Below are positions 27,720 to 35,791 of a stretch of 60,242 nucleotides of DNA, one piece after another; within the stretch, counting starts at the first letter, position 1, and each line of letters begins with the position of its first letter. Both the position numbers and the translations under genes were made by a program. Source of the DNA: Micromonospora sp. AMSO31t (GTDB lineage: Bacteria; Actinomycetota; Actinomycetes; Mycobacteriales; Micromonosporaceae); the NCBI RefSeq assembly GCF_008868175.1, contig NZ_WBKT01000019.1:1-60242 (forward strand), read 5' to 3'. The notes beneath the pieces were generated by a model, which saw nothing but the letters and a program-made list of their open reading frames with translations, did no database searches and was not told the origin of the DNA.

Positions 27720-27731
27720 GACCGTACGGTC
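27720..27731. promoter_or_regulatory. 12-bp perfect palindrome before a small gene
   Basis: GACCGTACGGTC lies 26 bases upstream of the ATG at 27758, close to where transcription would start. It may be an operator, but palindromes of this length can occur by chance. Confidence 0.3.
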
Positions 27732-27757
27732 AGCCACAGCGACCGGAGGAGGCAGCG

Positions 27758-27967
27758 ATGCCAGGACCACGGCCGGGCAGCAACGCGTACGACAAGGAAC
27801 GGGCGCGGCTGCGCGATCTGATCGAGCAGTCCGGGCGGGCGGCCGACCAGGAGGCGAATCAGGTCGCGAACCGGATCCTCCAGGACGACCGCGGCCAGCG
27901 GGGCGTGGTGCGGGGCGAACGGACGTTCGGGCCCAAGGGAGAGCGCGAACCGGGCGACCCGAAGTGA
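27758..27967 (+). CDS. Small hydrophilic protein of unknown function
   Basis: A 69-residue, highly charged protein (NAYDKERARLRDLIEQSGRAADQEANQVANRIL). It loosely resembles short actinomycete proteins annotated as plasmid stabilisation proteins, which share the helix with paired Lys/Arg and ANRI/L, but this is weak. No Cys, no membrane helix. The start ATG 27758 is fixed by GGAGGA seven bases before it. It overlaps the next gene (GTGA at 27964), so the two are co-translated. Confidence 0.6.
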   Translation: MPGPRPGSNAYDKERARLRDLIEQSGRAADQEANQVANRILQDDRGQRGVVRGERTFGPKGEREPGDPK

Positions 27968-28437
27968 GGGCCGCTCCCGTGGTCGACGGCGCCATCGCGG
28001 GCGCCGTCGGCACCACCGTGTTGAACGTCGTGACCTACCTGGACATGGCGGTGCGGGGGCGCCCGGCGAGCAGCACCCCGGAACAGACCGCCGGCAAGCT
28101 GGCCGACGCGGCGCACGTGCACCTCGGACCCGAGGCGAAGGCGCCGAACCGCCGCTCCGGCCTCGGAGCGGTGATCGGCTACGGCACCGGGGTCGCCGCC
28201 GGCGCGCTGTTCGGGCTCCTGGCCGCCCGCCGCAGGATCCCCCTGCCGGTGGCTGTCGGCCTGCTCGGCGGCGGCGTGATGGCCACCTCCGACGGCTCCA
28301 TCGCGGCGCTGCGCATCAGCGACCCGCGGACCTGGGGCAAGGCCGACTGGCTGTCCGACCTGGTGCCGCACCTGGCATACGGAGCGGCGGCCGCAGCCAC
28401 CTGGCGCAGGCTGCGGCCGCCGTCGCGGCGGGGCTGA
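27964..28437 (+). CDS. Conserved membrane protein of unknown function
   Basis: A 157-residue protein with hydrophobic segments at the N-terminus (VVDGAIAGAVGTTVLNVVTYL), near residue 70 (GLGAVIGYGTGVAAGALFGLL), and near residue 95 (LPVAVGLLGGGVMAT). A conserved-looking segment is DMAVRGRPASSTPEQTAGKLAD. I do not recognise a named family. The GTG start overlaps the stop of the preceding gene by four bases. Many similar small membrane proteins sit beside stress genes in soil actinomycetes. Confidence 0.6.
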   Translation: MRAAPVVDGAIAGAVGTTVLNVVTYLDMAVRGRPASSTPEQTAGKLADAAHVHLGPEAKAPNRRSGLGAVIGYGTGVAAGALFGLLAARRRIPLPVAVGLLGGGVMATSDGSIAALRISDPRTWGKADWLSDLVPHLAYGAAAAATWRRLRPPSRRG

Positions 28438-28438
28438 G

Positions 28439-28657
28439 TCAGCCCCGCCGGTCGCTTTCGTCCTCGGCCACCGGCTGGCCCGCCGGGCCGTACGGCGACA
28501 CCTGTCCCTTCGGGACCGGCCGTCCGACGTCCGCGTTCGAGCTGCCGCCCTTGCCGTGCGGTCCCTTGCTCCCGGCCTGGGGAATCAGTTCCCGGCTGTC
28601 CTGGCTGGTCGCGCCCTTGTCGTTGCGGCGCAGTTCCTCCTGCTGCGGCTTGACCAC
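28439..28657 (-). CDS. Small hydrophilic hypothetical protein
   Basis: A 72-residue, polar, probably disordered protein rich in Gly, Gln, Lys and Ser (SQDSRELIPQAGSKGPHGKGGSSN). It has no membrane segment or Cys and matches no family I know. The start is GTG 28657 with GGAG seven bases upstream. Its stop lies one base from the stop of the preceding rightward gene, so the two converge tightly. Confidence 0.5.
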   Translation of the reverse strand: MVKPQQEELRRNDKGATSQDSRELIPQAGSKGPHGKGGSSNADVGRPVPKGQVSPYGPAGQPVAEDESDRRG

Positions 28658-28784
28658 AGGTCTCTCCTTCCGGTGGCGGCGCACGGCGTCGGCCGCGCAC
28701 CTGATCTGGGTACCCGCCGCCGGGAGGCGCATTCCGGCCCGGCCACGGGCGTCTGGTCCGGCGCCCGGCGGGTATCACCGAGGG

Positions 28785-29438
28785 ATGCCAGACGATCGGA
28801 CGGTGGCGCGGGCACTGCTGGACCGGCAGTCCCGCACCTACGCGGAGGAGGCGGGGATCGGTCTCGCCGACCGGCCGGGCCCGCTCTACCAGCTGCTGGT
28901 GCTCACCACGCTGCTGAGCACCCGGATCCGGGCGTGCGTGGCCATCGCCGCCGCGCGGGAACTCTTCGCCGCCGGCTGGCGCACTCCCCAGGCCATGGAG
29001 GCGGCGAGCTGGCAGGACCGCGTCGACGCGCTCGGCCGGGGCCACTACCGCCGTTACGACGAGCGGACGGCCACCATGCTCGGCACCGGAGCGCGGCTCT
29101 GCCTGGACCGGTGGCACGGGGACCTGCGCCGGATGCACAAGGAGGCCGACGGCGACCGGACCGTGCTGCGCCGGCTGCTCACCGAGTTCCCCGGCATCGG
29201 CCCGACCGGGGCGGACATCTTCCTCCGCGAGGCGCAGGCCGTCTGGCCGGACGTGCGCCCGTACGCCGACCGGCGGACCCTGGCCGGCGCCCGCCGGCTG
29301 GGCCTCCCGGCGAACCCCGGCGGCCTGGCCGGGCTGGTCGGCGAGGCCGACTTCGGGCGGCTGGCATCGGCGTTGGTGCGGGTGGCGCTCGGCGAGGAGT
29401 CGGCCGGCGAGATCAGCCGGACCGCGGCGGCCCGCTGA
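28785..29438 (+). CDS. HhH-GPD superfamily DNA repair protein, endonuclease III-like but atypical
   Basis: A 217-residue protein with the endonuclease III helix order: LYQLLVLTTLLSTRIRACVAI early, and the hairpin LLTEFPGIGPTGADIFLREAQ near residue 135. The lysine that endonuclease III uses as nucleophile in the G-V-G-x-K-T-A motif is a threonine here (GPTGAD). A following Asp (PYADRRT) could be the general catalytic Asp. There is no C-terminal Cys cluster, so it lacks the 4Fe-4S site. It may be a glycosylase without lyase activity or a DNA-binding relative. ATG 28785 follows AGGG. Confidence 0.65.
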   Translation: MPDDRTVARALLDRQSRTYAEEAGIGLADRPGPLYQLLVLTTLLSTRIRACVAIAAARELFAAGWRTPQAMEAASWQDRVDALGRGHYRRYDERTATMLGTGARLCLDRWHGDLRRMHKEADGDRTVLRRLLTEFPGIGPTGADIFLREAQAVWPDVRPYADRRTLAGARRLGLPANPGGLAGLVGEADFGRLASALVRVALGEESAGEISRTAAAR

Positions 29439-29450
29439 GCCGGCCGGGCC

Positions 29451-29636
29451 TCACTTGGCGGGCCCCGGCTTGGTCAGGTTCCAGGCGAGCGCCGAGGCGA
29501 GCAGGGCCAGCAGCACCACGCCGCCGGAGATGCCCCCGCCCTCCTCACCGCTGCTGCGGTGCCCGGTGGCGCCGAAATAGATCACGGCCAGCCCGGCGAG
29601 CACGGTGATGAACGTCCGCAGTCCTCGGTCCTTCAC
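29451..29636 (-). CDS. Small two-span membrane protein
   Basis: A 61-residue protein with two hydrophobic stretches (TFITVLAGLAVIYFG and SGGVVLLALLASALAWNL) joined by a Ser/Gly/Glu loop, and charged ends. No family is recognised. The product of a single gene between the convergent repair gene and the rightmost end of the CNNM gene; it reads leftward with the CNNM gene ending downstream at 29703 on its right, so it has its own promoter in the short gap. Confidence 0.55.
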   Translation of the reverse strand: MKDRGLRTFITVLAGLAVIYFGATGHRSSGEEGGGISGGVVLLALLASALAWNLTKPGPAK

Positions 29637-29702
29637 ATTCCGGACGGTACGGCGGTCCGGCGCCGCGGAAGGTCCGTTTCGCGTGCTTGTCCCCCGGTCG
29701 GG

Positions 29703-30980
29703 TCACTCCGACCGGCAGCCGGCGGCCGGGCCGCGCAGGCGCACCCGGCGGATGGTCCGGTCGGACACCTCGACCACCTCGACGGTGAGCCCGGGCAGCC
29801 GGAACCGCTCCCCCGGACCGGCCGGCAGGTGGCCCAGGCCGGCCAGGACCAGCCCGGCGACCGTGGTGTACTCGCGGGTCAGCGGAAACGTCACCTGCAC
29901 GCCGGCGTCGGGCAGGTCGTGCAGCGGGAAGTCGCCGGGGAGCAGCAGCGCGCCGTCGGGCTCCCGGACCGCCTGGTGCACGTCCCGGTCGGTCTCGTCG
30001 TACAGTTCGCCGACCACCTCCTCGAGCAGGTCCTCCATGGTGACCAGGCCGTCGACCCCGCCGAACTCGTCGATGACCAGGGCGAGCTGCTCGTGGCGCT
30101 GGCGCAGCTGCCGCATGGCGTCGGCGACCGGCAGCGTGCCGGGCAGCAGCACCGGCGGCCGGGCCCGCTCACCGACCAGGGCGCCGTCGCCGTCGACCAG
30201 GTCGCGGATGTGCACCACCCCGCGCACGTCGTCCAGGCCGCCCGGGCCGGTCACCGGCGCCCGGGAACGGCCGGTGGCGGCCAGCCGGCGCATGGCCTCC
30301 ACGGCCGTCAGCTCGGCCGGCAGCATCGTCACCTCGCGGCGCGGCACCAGGATCTCCCGCAGGGTACGGCCGGCGATGTCGAACGCCCCGGACAGGATCT
30401 CCCGCTGCTGCGCGGACAGCCCGCGCTGGCTGACCAGCATCTCCCGCAACTCCTCCTCGGTCACCTCCTGCCGGTTGGCCCGGGGGTCGCCGCCGGCCAG
30501 CCGGACCAGCAGGTCGGTGGCCCGGCTGAGCAGCCACACGGCCGGGCGGGACACCCGGGCGAGCACGTCCAGCGGCGCCGCGCTGAGCAGCGCCCAGCGT
30601 TCCGCCGACTGCATGGCCAGCCGCTTCGGGGCCAGCTCGCCGACGACCAGCGTCACGAAGGTCAGCACCATCGTCACCAGCACCACGGCCACCGGGTTGG
30701 CGGCCCGGCCGAGGAAGCCCAGCGGGCCGACCAGCGGCTCCGCCAGCGACACCGCCGCGGCCGCCGAGGCCAGGAACCCGGCCAGGGTGATGCCGAGCTG
30801 GATGGTGGCCAGGTAGCGGTTCGGCTCCCGGGCCAGCCGGGTCAGCCGCGCCCCGCTGCGCCCGGTCCGGCCCAGCCGCCGCAGCTGCGCCTCGCGCAGC
30901 GTCACGATGGCCATCTCGCTGCCGGACAGCGCCGCGTTGACCAGCACCAGGACCAGCACCAGCACCAGCTGGCCGGCCAT
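29703..30980 (-). CDS. CNNM/CorC family membrane protein (DUF21-CBS-CorC_HlyC)
   Basis: A 425-residue protein in the standard order: an N-terminal DUF21 membrane domain of about four helices (residues 1-180), a CBS pair in the middle (EILVPRREVTMLPAELTAVEAM; FGGVDGLVTMEDLLEEVVGELYDE) and a CorC_HlyC transporter-associated domain at the end. Family members take part in Mg2+ or Co2+ handling, often as Na+/Mg2+ exchangers, with ATP-Mg bound by the CBS pair. ATG 30980 overlaps the stop of the small protein upstream, so it appears to be the last gene of the selB-led string. A role in selenium use is not suggested. Confidence 0.88.
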   Translation of the reverse strand: MAGQLVLVLVLVLVNAALSGSEMAIVTLREAQLRRLGRTGRSGARLTRLAREPNRYLATIQLGITLAGFLASAAAAVSLAEPLVGPLGFLGRAANPVAVVLVTMVLTFVTLVVGELAPKRLAMQSAERWALLSAAPLDVLARVSRPAVWLLSRATDLLVRLAGGDPRANRQEVTEEELREMLVSQRGLSAQQREILSGAFDIAGRTLREILVPRREVTMLPAELTAVEAMRRLAATGRSRAPVTGPGGLDDVRGVVHIRDLVDGDGALVGERARPPVLLPGTLPVADAMRQLRQRHEQLALVIDEFGGVDGLVTMEDLLEEVVGELYDETDRDVHQAVREPDGALLLPGDFPLHDLPDAGVQVTFPLTREYTTVAGLVLAGLGHLPAGPGERFRLPGLTVEVVEVSDRTIRRVRLRGPAAGCRSE

Positions 30981-31177
30981 CAGTCGGTCTCCAGGTCGTC
31001 CAGGGAGATGGCATGGGTCATCAGCCACCGGGCCAGCGCGCCCATCCCGAACAGCCACAGCGGCGCCGACTCGGTCGTGCCGTTCGTGGCGAAGATGGCG
31101 AACCGCAGGTCCGGTGCCCGGTACGCCTCGATGCGCCACCGGTGGTTCCTGTCCCGCCAGACCGCGGAGGGGTCCAT
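30980..31177 (-). CDS. Small hypothetical protein downstream of selB
   Basis: A 65-residue protein (VWRDRNHRWRIEAYRAPDLRFAIFATNGTTESAPLWLFGMGALARWLMTH in outline). Trp-rich, mixed charge, no membrane span, no known family. ATG 31177 is used; GTG 31225, overlapping the selB stop, is an in-frame alternative that would add 16 residues. Its stop overlaps the start of the CNNM gene. Confidence 0.55.
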   Translation of the reverse strand: MDPSAVWRDRNHRWRIEAYRAPDLRFAIFATNGTTESAPLWLFGMGALARWLMTHAISLDDLETD

Positions 31178-31221
31178 GGCGTCACCGTAGGTGACCGGGC
31201 GGGCCGCCGGTGCCGCTTGGC

Positions 31222-32985
31222 TCACCCGCCCGGGTGGACCACCTCGCGGGCGTCGTCGGGCAGCCGCCGCGTGGCACCCCGCCGGTCGAGCAGTTCCAGC
31301 AGCGGCACCGCCACGCGGCGGGTGGTGTCCAGCGCCTGCCGGGCCGCGCTGAGCGTGAACGGCTGCGGCAGCCCGGCGAGCACCCGCACCGCGTCGTCCA
31401 GGGCGCCGGGCAGCAGCACCACGTTGTCGGCGAGCTTCAGCAGGGCGCCCGCACGCACGGCCGCCCCGATCTCGCGGGGGCCGAGGCCGAGGTCGGCCAG
31501 GCGGTGCGCCTCGGGGGCCTGGAACGGGCGGTCGCCGTACTCGGCGCGGACCCGGGCCACCGCCCGGGCCACCGGTTCGGGCAGCGCGTCGCCGGTGGCG
31601 GCGGTGACCCGGCCGGCGCGCAGCCGCAGCGGCGGGCGCAGCAGCGCCTCCACCAGCGCCCGGTCGGGCAGGTCGAGGCGGTGCCGCAGCACGTCGACCG
31701 GCACGCCGGCCGCCAGGGGTTGCTCGCGGGCGTACCGGGCGACCTCCTCGGCGAGTCGGCGGCCCAGCTCCCGCCAGTGGTCCGGATCGGCCAGCCAGTC
31801 CCCGGCGACCGGGGCCGCGCCGGCCGGCACGCCCATCCGGGTCAGGTCACCGGCGCGGACCAGCCGCCGCCGGCGCAGCTCCCCGGCCGGGTCGGGCCGG
31901 CCGTCCAGCCCGGCCAGCACGGTGGCGCGGGCGGCGGCCGCGCCCCGGCGGCGCAGCGGCGGCGGGTCCACGTCCAGCACGGTCACCCCGCCGCTCACGT
32001 GGTGCCGGCCCGGGTCGCGCAGCAGCGCCCGGTCGCCGATCAGCAGCGGCAGCGGGCGGGCCAACCGGAGCCGGACGGTGTCCGGGCCGAGCGGCCGCAC
32101 CCGGGCGGGCACCGCGGCCGAGCCGACGTGCAGGGTGAGGGTGGGCGGCAGGTCGGCGGCCGGATCACCGGCGAGGCGGACGTCGAGCAGGTCGGTGGCC
32201 CGGAACCGGCCCGGGCTGAGCAGGGCGTCGCCGCGGGCCACCCGGTCGCGAGCCAGCCCGCGCAGGTTCACCGCCACCCGGGCCACCGCGTCCACCTGGG
32301 CGTGGGCGGTGTTCAGCGCGTGCAGGCCGCGTACCCGCACCGGTTCCCCGCTGGCGGCGAGTTCGAGGGTGTCGCCCACGCGCAGCCGGCCGCCGCCGAG
32401 GGTGCCGGTGACCACCGTGCCGCTGCCCCGGACGGTGAACGAGCGGTCCACCCAGAGCCGCACCGGGGCGTCACGGGCCGGGTCGGGCAGGCGGGCGACC
32501 AGCCGGTCCAGCGCGGCCCGCAGCTCGGGTAGGCCGGCGCCGGTGACCGCGCTGACCGGCACGGCCTCCACCTCGCCGAGCGAGGTCGCGGCGATCTCCG
32601 CGCGGGCCCGGGCCAGCGCCGGGCCGGGGTCGGCCAGGTCGGCGCGGGTCACCGCCAGCAGCCCGTACGACACCCCGAGCGCGTCCAGCGCGGCCAGGTG
32701 CTCGGCGGACTGCGGCATCCAGCCCTCGTCGGCGCCGACCACGATCAGGGCGGCCGGAACCGGCCCGACGCCGGCCAGCATGTTCGGCACGAACCGCTCG
32801 TGCCCGGGCACGTCGACGAACGCGACGGTGCCGCCGGAGGGCAGGGTGGTCCAGGCGAAACCGAGGTCGATGGTCATGCCGCGGCGGCGTTCCTCCGCCC
32901 ACCGGTCGGGTTCCATCCCGGTCAGCGCCCGGACCAGCGTGGACTTGCCGTGGTCGACGTGCCCGGCGGTGGCCACCACCCACAC
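31222..32985 (-). CDS. selB: Selenocysteine-specific elongation factor SelB
   Basis: Delivers Sec-tRNA to ribosomes paused at UGA beside a SECIS hairpin. The 587 residues have the GTPase domain first (AGHVDHGKST at 7-16, then RRRGMTIDLGFAW, DVPGHERFV and a TRAD-type G4 motif), two beta-barrel domains, and C-terminal winged helices that bind the SECIS. The start GTG 32985 lies two bases after the selA stop, so the genes are coupled. Its presence with selA, tRNA-Sec and a formate dehydrogenase with in-frame UGA shows that the system is functional as a set; only selD is missing from the window. Confidence 0.95.
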   Translation of the reverse strand: MWVVATAGHVDHGKSTLVRALTGMEPDRWAEERRRGMTIDLGFAWTTLPSGGTVAFVDVPGHERFVPNMLAGVGPVPAALIVVGADEGWMPQSAEHLAALDALGVSYGLLAVTRADLADPGPALARARAEIAATSLGEVEAVPVSAVTGAGLPELRAALDRLVARLPDPARDAPVRLWVDRSFTVRGSGTVVTGTLGGGRLRVGDTLELAASGEPVRVRGLHALNTAHAQVDAVARVAVNLRGLARDRVARGDALLSPGRFRATDLLDVRLAGDPAADLPPTLTLHVGSAAVPARVRPLGPDTVRLRLARPLPLLIGDRALLRDPGRHHVSGGVTVLDVDPPPLRRRGAAAARATVLAGLDGRPDPAGELRRRRLVRAGDLTRMGVPAGAAPVAGDWLADPDHWRELGRRLAEEVARYAREQPLAAGVPVDVLRHRLDLPDRALVEALLRPPLRLRAGRVTAATGDALPEPVARAVARVRAEYGDRPFQAPEAHRLADLGLGPREIGAAVRAGALLKLADNVVLLPGALDDAVRVLAGLPQPFTLSAARQALDTTRRVAVPLLELLDRRGATRRLPDDAREVVHPGG

Positions 32986-32987
32986 GG

Positions 32988-34280
32988 TCAGGCCCCGACC
33001 CGCAGGATCGCCGCCCGCACGTCCGGGTCCGCGGTGGCGGGCACGCAGCGCAGGTCGAGCAGGAGCCGGCCGTGCAGCACCCGGCCGAGGATCGGCGGCG
33101 CGCCGCCGCGCAGCGGCTCGGCGTACCGCTCGGGCAGGCTCAGCGCCCACGAGTCGAGTTCGACCCCGGGGGCGCCGCCACCGCCGACCACCGCCGCGCT
33201 GGGCACCACCTCGGCCTTGCAGCCGTCCTCGCCGAGCCGGTCGCGGAGCCGCTCGGTGCGGGCGCGCAGCGCGCCCGGCTCGGCGTGCAGGGCCTCCCGG
33301 GTCGGGTTGGTCGGCGCGTGCAGGGTGGCGGCGAGCGCGGCCAGGGTCAGCTTGTCGACCCGCAGCGCCCGGGCGAGGGGGTGCCGGCGCAGCCGCTCGA
33401 CGAGGTCCGCCGCGCCGAGCAGCAGGCCGGCCTGCGGCCCACCGAGCAGCTTGTCGCCGCTGGCGGTGACCAGGTGCGCGCCGGCGCGCAGGGTGGTCGC
33501 GGCGTCCGGCTCGTCGGGCAGCAGCGGGTCGGGGGCGAGCAGCCCGGAGCCGATGTCGGCGACCACCGGCACGCCGAGGGTGGCCAGGTCGCCGACCGGC
33601 ACGGCCGAGGTGAAGCCGGTGACCCGGAAGTTCGACGGGTGCACCTTGAGCACGAAGCCGGTGCGCGGGCCGACGGCGGCGGCGTAGTCGGCGAGGGCGG
33701 TGCGGTTGGTGGTGCCCACCTCGCGCAGCCGGGCGCCGGTGCTCTCCAGCAGGTCGGGCAGGCGGAACCCGTCGCCGATCTCGACGAGTTCGCCGCGGCT
33801 GACCACGATCTCCCGGTCCGCGGCGAGCGCGGTGGCGGCCAGCACCAGGGCGGCCGCGCCGTTGTTGACGACGTGCACGGCCGCGGCGTCGGGCACGGCG
33901 GCGGCGAGCGCGTCGAGCGCCTCGCGGCCGCGCCGGGCCCGCCGCCCGGTGCGCAGGTCCAGTTCCACGTCGGTGTGCCCGGCGGCGGCCACCAGGGCGT
34001 CGACGGCGGCGGCCGCCAGCGGGGCCCGGCCCAGGTTGGTGTGCAGGACGACGCCGGTGGCGTTGAGCACCGCCCGGGGTGCCGGCGCGGGCAGGTCGGC
34101 CAACGCGGCGTCGCGTACCTGCTCGGGGGTGAGCTCGCCCGCGCGGGCCCGCCGCTGCGCCCGGACGATCGCGGCCTTGACCCGGTCGCGGCCGAGCGTG
34201 CCGGCCGCGGCGGCCAGCGCCGGGTCGGCGAGCAGCGCGTCGGTGCGCGGCACCCGCCGCCGCGGGTCGACGTCACGCAT
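32988..34280 (-). CDS. selA: L-seryl-tRNA(Sec) selenium transferase SelA
   Basis: Converts Ser-tRNA(Sec) to Sec-tRNA(Sec) with selenophosphate and PLP. The 430-residue protein has VLNATGVVLHTNLGRAPL, VNNGAAALVLAATALA, SRGELVEIGDGFRLPDL, and the PLP lysine in ASGDKLLGGPQAG. The length is a little below E. coli SelA. ATG 34280 lies 22 bases after the CCA end of the tRNA-Sec gene, which suggests one transcript from which the tRNA is cut out. selB follows after two bases. Confidence 0.95.
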   Translation of the reverse strand: MRDVDPRRRVPRTDALLADPALAAAAGTLGRDRVKAAIVRAQRRARAGELTPEQVRDAALADLPAPAPRAVLNATGVVLHTNLGRAPLAAAAVDALVAAAGHTDVELDLRTGRRARRGREALDALAAAVPDAAAVHVVNNGAAALVLAATALAADREIVVSRGELVEIGDGFRLPDLLESTGARLREVGTTNRTALADYAAAVGPRTGFVLKVHPSNFRVTGFTSAVPVGDLATLGVPVVADIGSGLLAPDPLLPDEPDAATTLRAGAHLVTASGDKLLGGPQAGLLLGAADLVERLRRHPLARALRVDKLTLAALAATLHAPTNPTREALHAEPGALRARTERLRDRLGEDGCKAEVVPSAAVVGGGGAPGVELDSWALSLPERYAEPLRGGAPPILGRVLHGRLLLDLRCVPATADPDVRAAILRVGA

Positions 34281-34304
34281 CGGGTCTCCCAGGGGACAGC
34301 TTGG

Positions 34305-34397
34305 CGGAGACGGACGGGAATCGAACCCGCCTGGCCCGGGTCCCGGACCACTCCGGTTTTGAAGACCGGGAGGGGCACCAGCCGCCTGAACGCCTCC
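34305..34397 (-). tRNA. selC: tRNA-Sec (anticodon TCA)
   Basis: On the minus strand the gene begins GGAGGCGTTCAGGCGG and ends CCCGTCCGTCTCCG, then an encoded CCA at 34304-34302. The anticodon loop CTTCAAA carries TCA, reading UGA. The acceptor arms GGAGGCG and CGTCTCC pair with one G-T wobble. The variable arm is long and GC-rich (GTCCGGGACCCGGGCC region), as tRNA-Sec requires. At about 93 bases it is far longer than ordinary tRNAs. Confidence 0.95.
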
Positions 34398-34457
34398 ACC
34401 CAGCACCTAACCACATGTGATCTCCGGCCGCCCGGCGAGGGCGGGAAGCGCACCGGA

Positions 34458-35747
34458 TCAGGGCCCCGGCGTCTGGAAGTGGGGTCGTGGCTCGCCGGGG
34501 GTGGTGGGCAGGCGGGTGACCGGCGGAAGCACCAGCGCGACGAAGGCGAGGATGCCGATGACCGTGAAGGGCAGGGTGTAGCTCTTGCCGCTGGCGTCGT
34601 AGAGCAGCGCCGTGAGCAGCGGACCCACCACTCCCCCGATGCTCCACGCCACGATCATCGCCCCGTAGATGGCGCCGGCGTTCGGCGTGCCGAAGTAGTC
34701 GGCGGCGGTGGCCGGCATGGTGCCGAAGCCACCGCCGTAGGCCAGGTAGACCAGGGCGGCGAGGACCGCGAACAGCCAGAACGCGGAGGCGTGCGGCAGG
34801 ATCAGGAAGCAGACGCCCTGCAGCGCGAGCATGCCGATGAACGCCGTCATCCGGCCGATCCGGTCGGACAGCCACGCCCAGAGCACCCGCCCGCCACCGT
34901 TGAACAGGCCGAGGATGCCGACCAGGCCGGCGGCGGTCGCGGCGCCGACACCGGCCACCGCCTGCGCCGCGTCCGCGGCCTGGGAGATCAGCGCGATACC
35001 GCAGGTCACGTTGAGCGTGAGGATCAGCGTGAGCAGGTACCACTGCCGGGTGCGCAGCGCCTCGCCGAAGGTGTAGACCTTGGTGCCCGCGACGGCCCGG
35101 CCGCCGACCGCGGGCGTGAAGCCCGGCACCTGGTAACCGGCCGGCGGGTCGCGGAAGAACGACGCCCCCAGCAGCACCGCGACCAGATAGGCGATGCCCA
35201 GCGGCAGGAAGACGCTGGTCTTGTGGTCGGTCCCGGCCAGCAGCGCCTTCGCCACCGGCGCGGTGACCACCGCGCCGAAGCCGAAGCCGGCGACGGCGAT
35301 CCCGGTGATCAGCCCGCGCCGATCGGGGAACCACTTGCTGAGCATGGCGATCGGCGTGATGTACGCGGCGCCGAGCCCGATGCCGCCCAGCACGCCGTAG
35401 GTGAGCAGCAGCAGCCACAGCTGGTCGCTCGACGACACCAGCGACGCCAGCATGGTCCCGACGGCGTAGAGGATCCCGCCGCCCAGCGCCACCGCCCGGG
35501 GCCCGCGCCGGTCCTGGATGCGCCCGCCCACCAGGCTGCCGATGAAGATGGTCCCGATCGCCACCTCGAACGGCAGCACCACCTCGGCCTTGCTCCACCC
35601 GAACTCGTCCTGCAGCGGCTTGTTGAACACGCTCCAGGCGTAGACGGCGCCCAACGCAAGCTGGACGAGCACGGCAGCGACGACAAGGCCCCAGCGGCCT
35701 CGCGTCGGTGCTGGATTCCCCCGCGGATTCGCGGCTGTTGTGGCCAT
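34458..35747 (-). CDS. Major facilitator, oxalate/formate antiporter (OFA) family
   Basis: A 429-residue transporter with twelve transmembrane segments. OFA-type features are GRWGLVVAAVLVQLALGAVYAWSVFNKPL near the N-terminus, GGIGLGAAYITPIAMLSKWFPDRRGLITGIAVAGFGFGA in the fifth helix region, and AYGGGFGTMPATAADYFG. It lies 45 bases after the NrfD stop, in the formate dehydrogenase string, so formate uptake is the likely job. OFA proteins also carry oxalate or other carboxylates, so the substrate is inferred from context. ATG 35747 follows a GGGGGTACCGCTC leader. Confidence 0.85.
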   Translation of the reverse strand: MATTAANPRGNPAPTRGRWGLVVAAVLVQLALGAVYAWSVFNKPLQDEFGWSKAEVVLPFEVAIGTIFIGSLVGGRIQDRRGPRAVALGGGILYAVGTMLASLVSSSDQLWLLLLTYGVLGGIGLGAAYITPIAMLSKWFPDRRGLITGIAVAGFGFGAVVTAPVAKALLAGTDHKTSVFLPLGIAYLVAVLLGASFFRDPPAGYQVPGFTPAVGGRAVAGTKVYTFGEALRTRQWYLLTLILTLNVTCGIALISQAADAAQAVAGVGAATAAGLVGILGLFNGGGRVLWAWLSDRIGRMTAFIGMLALQGVCFLILPHASAFWLFAVLAALVYLAYGGGFGTMPATAADYFGTPNAGAIYGAMIVAWSIGGVVGPLLTALLYDASGKSYTLPFTVIGILAFVALVLPPVTRLPTTPGEPRPHFQTPGP

Positions 35748-35791
35748 GAGCGGTACCCCCGTATCGGCTCATGGGCCGGCGCCTGTCCTGC

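Noticed and set aside
31177..31225. A longer start (GTG 31225) for the small protein after selB
   Set aside because: Kept only as an alternative: the added 16 residues are Ala/Pro-rich and the ATG at 31177 gives the likelier N-terminus.
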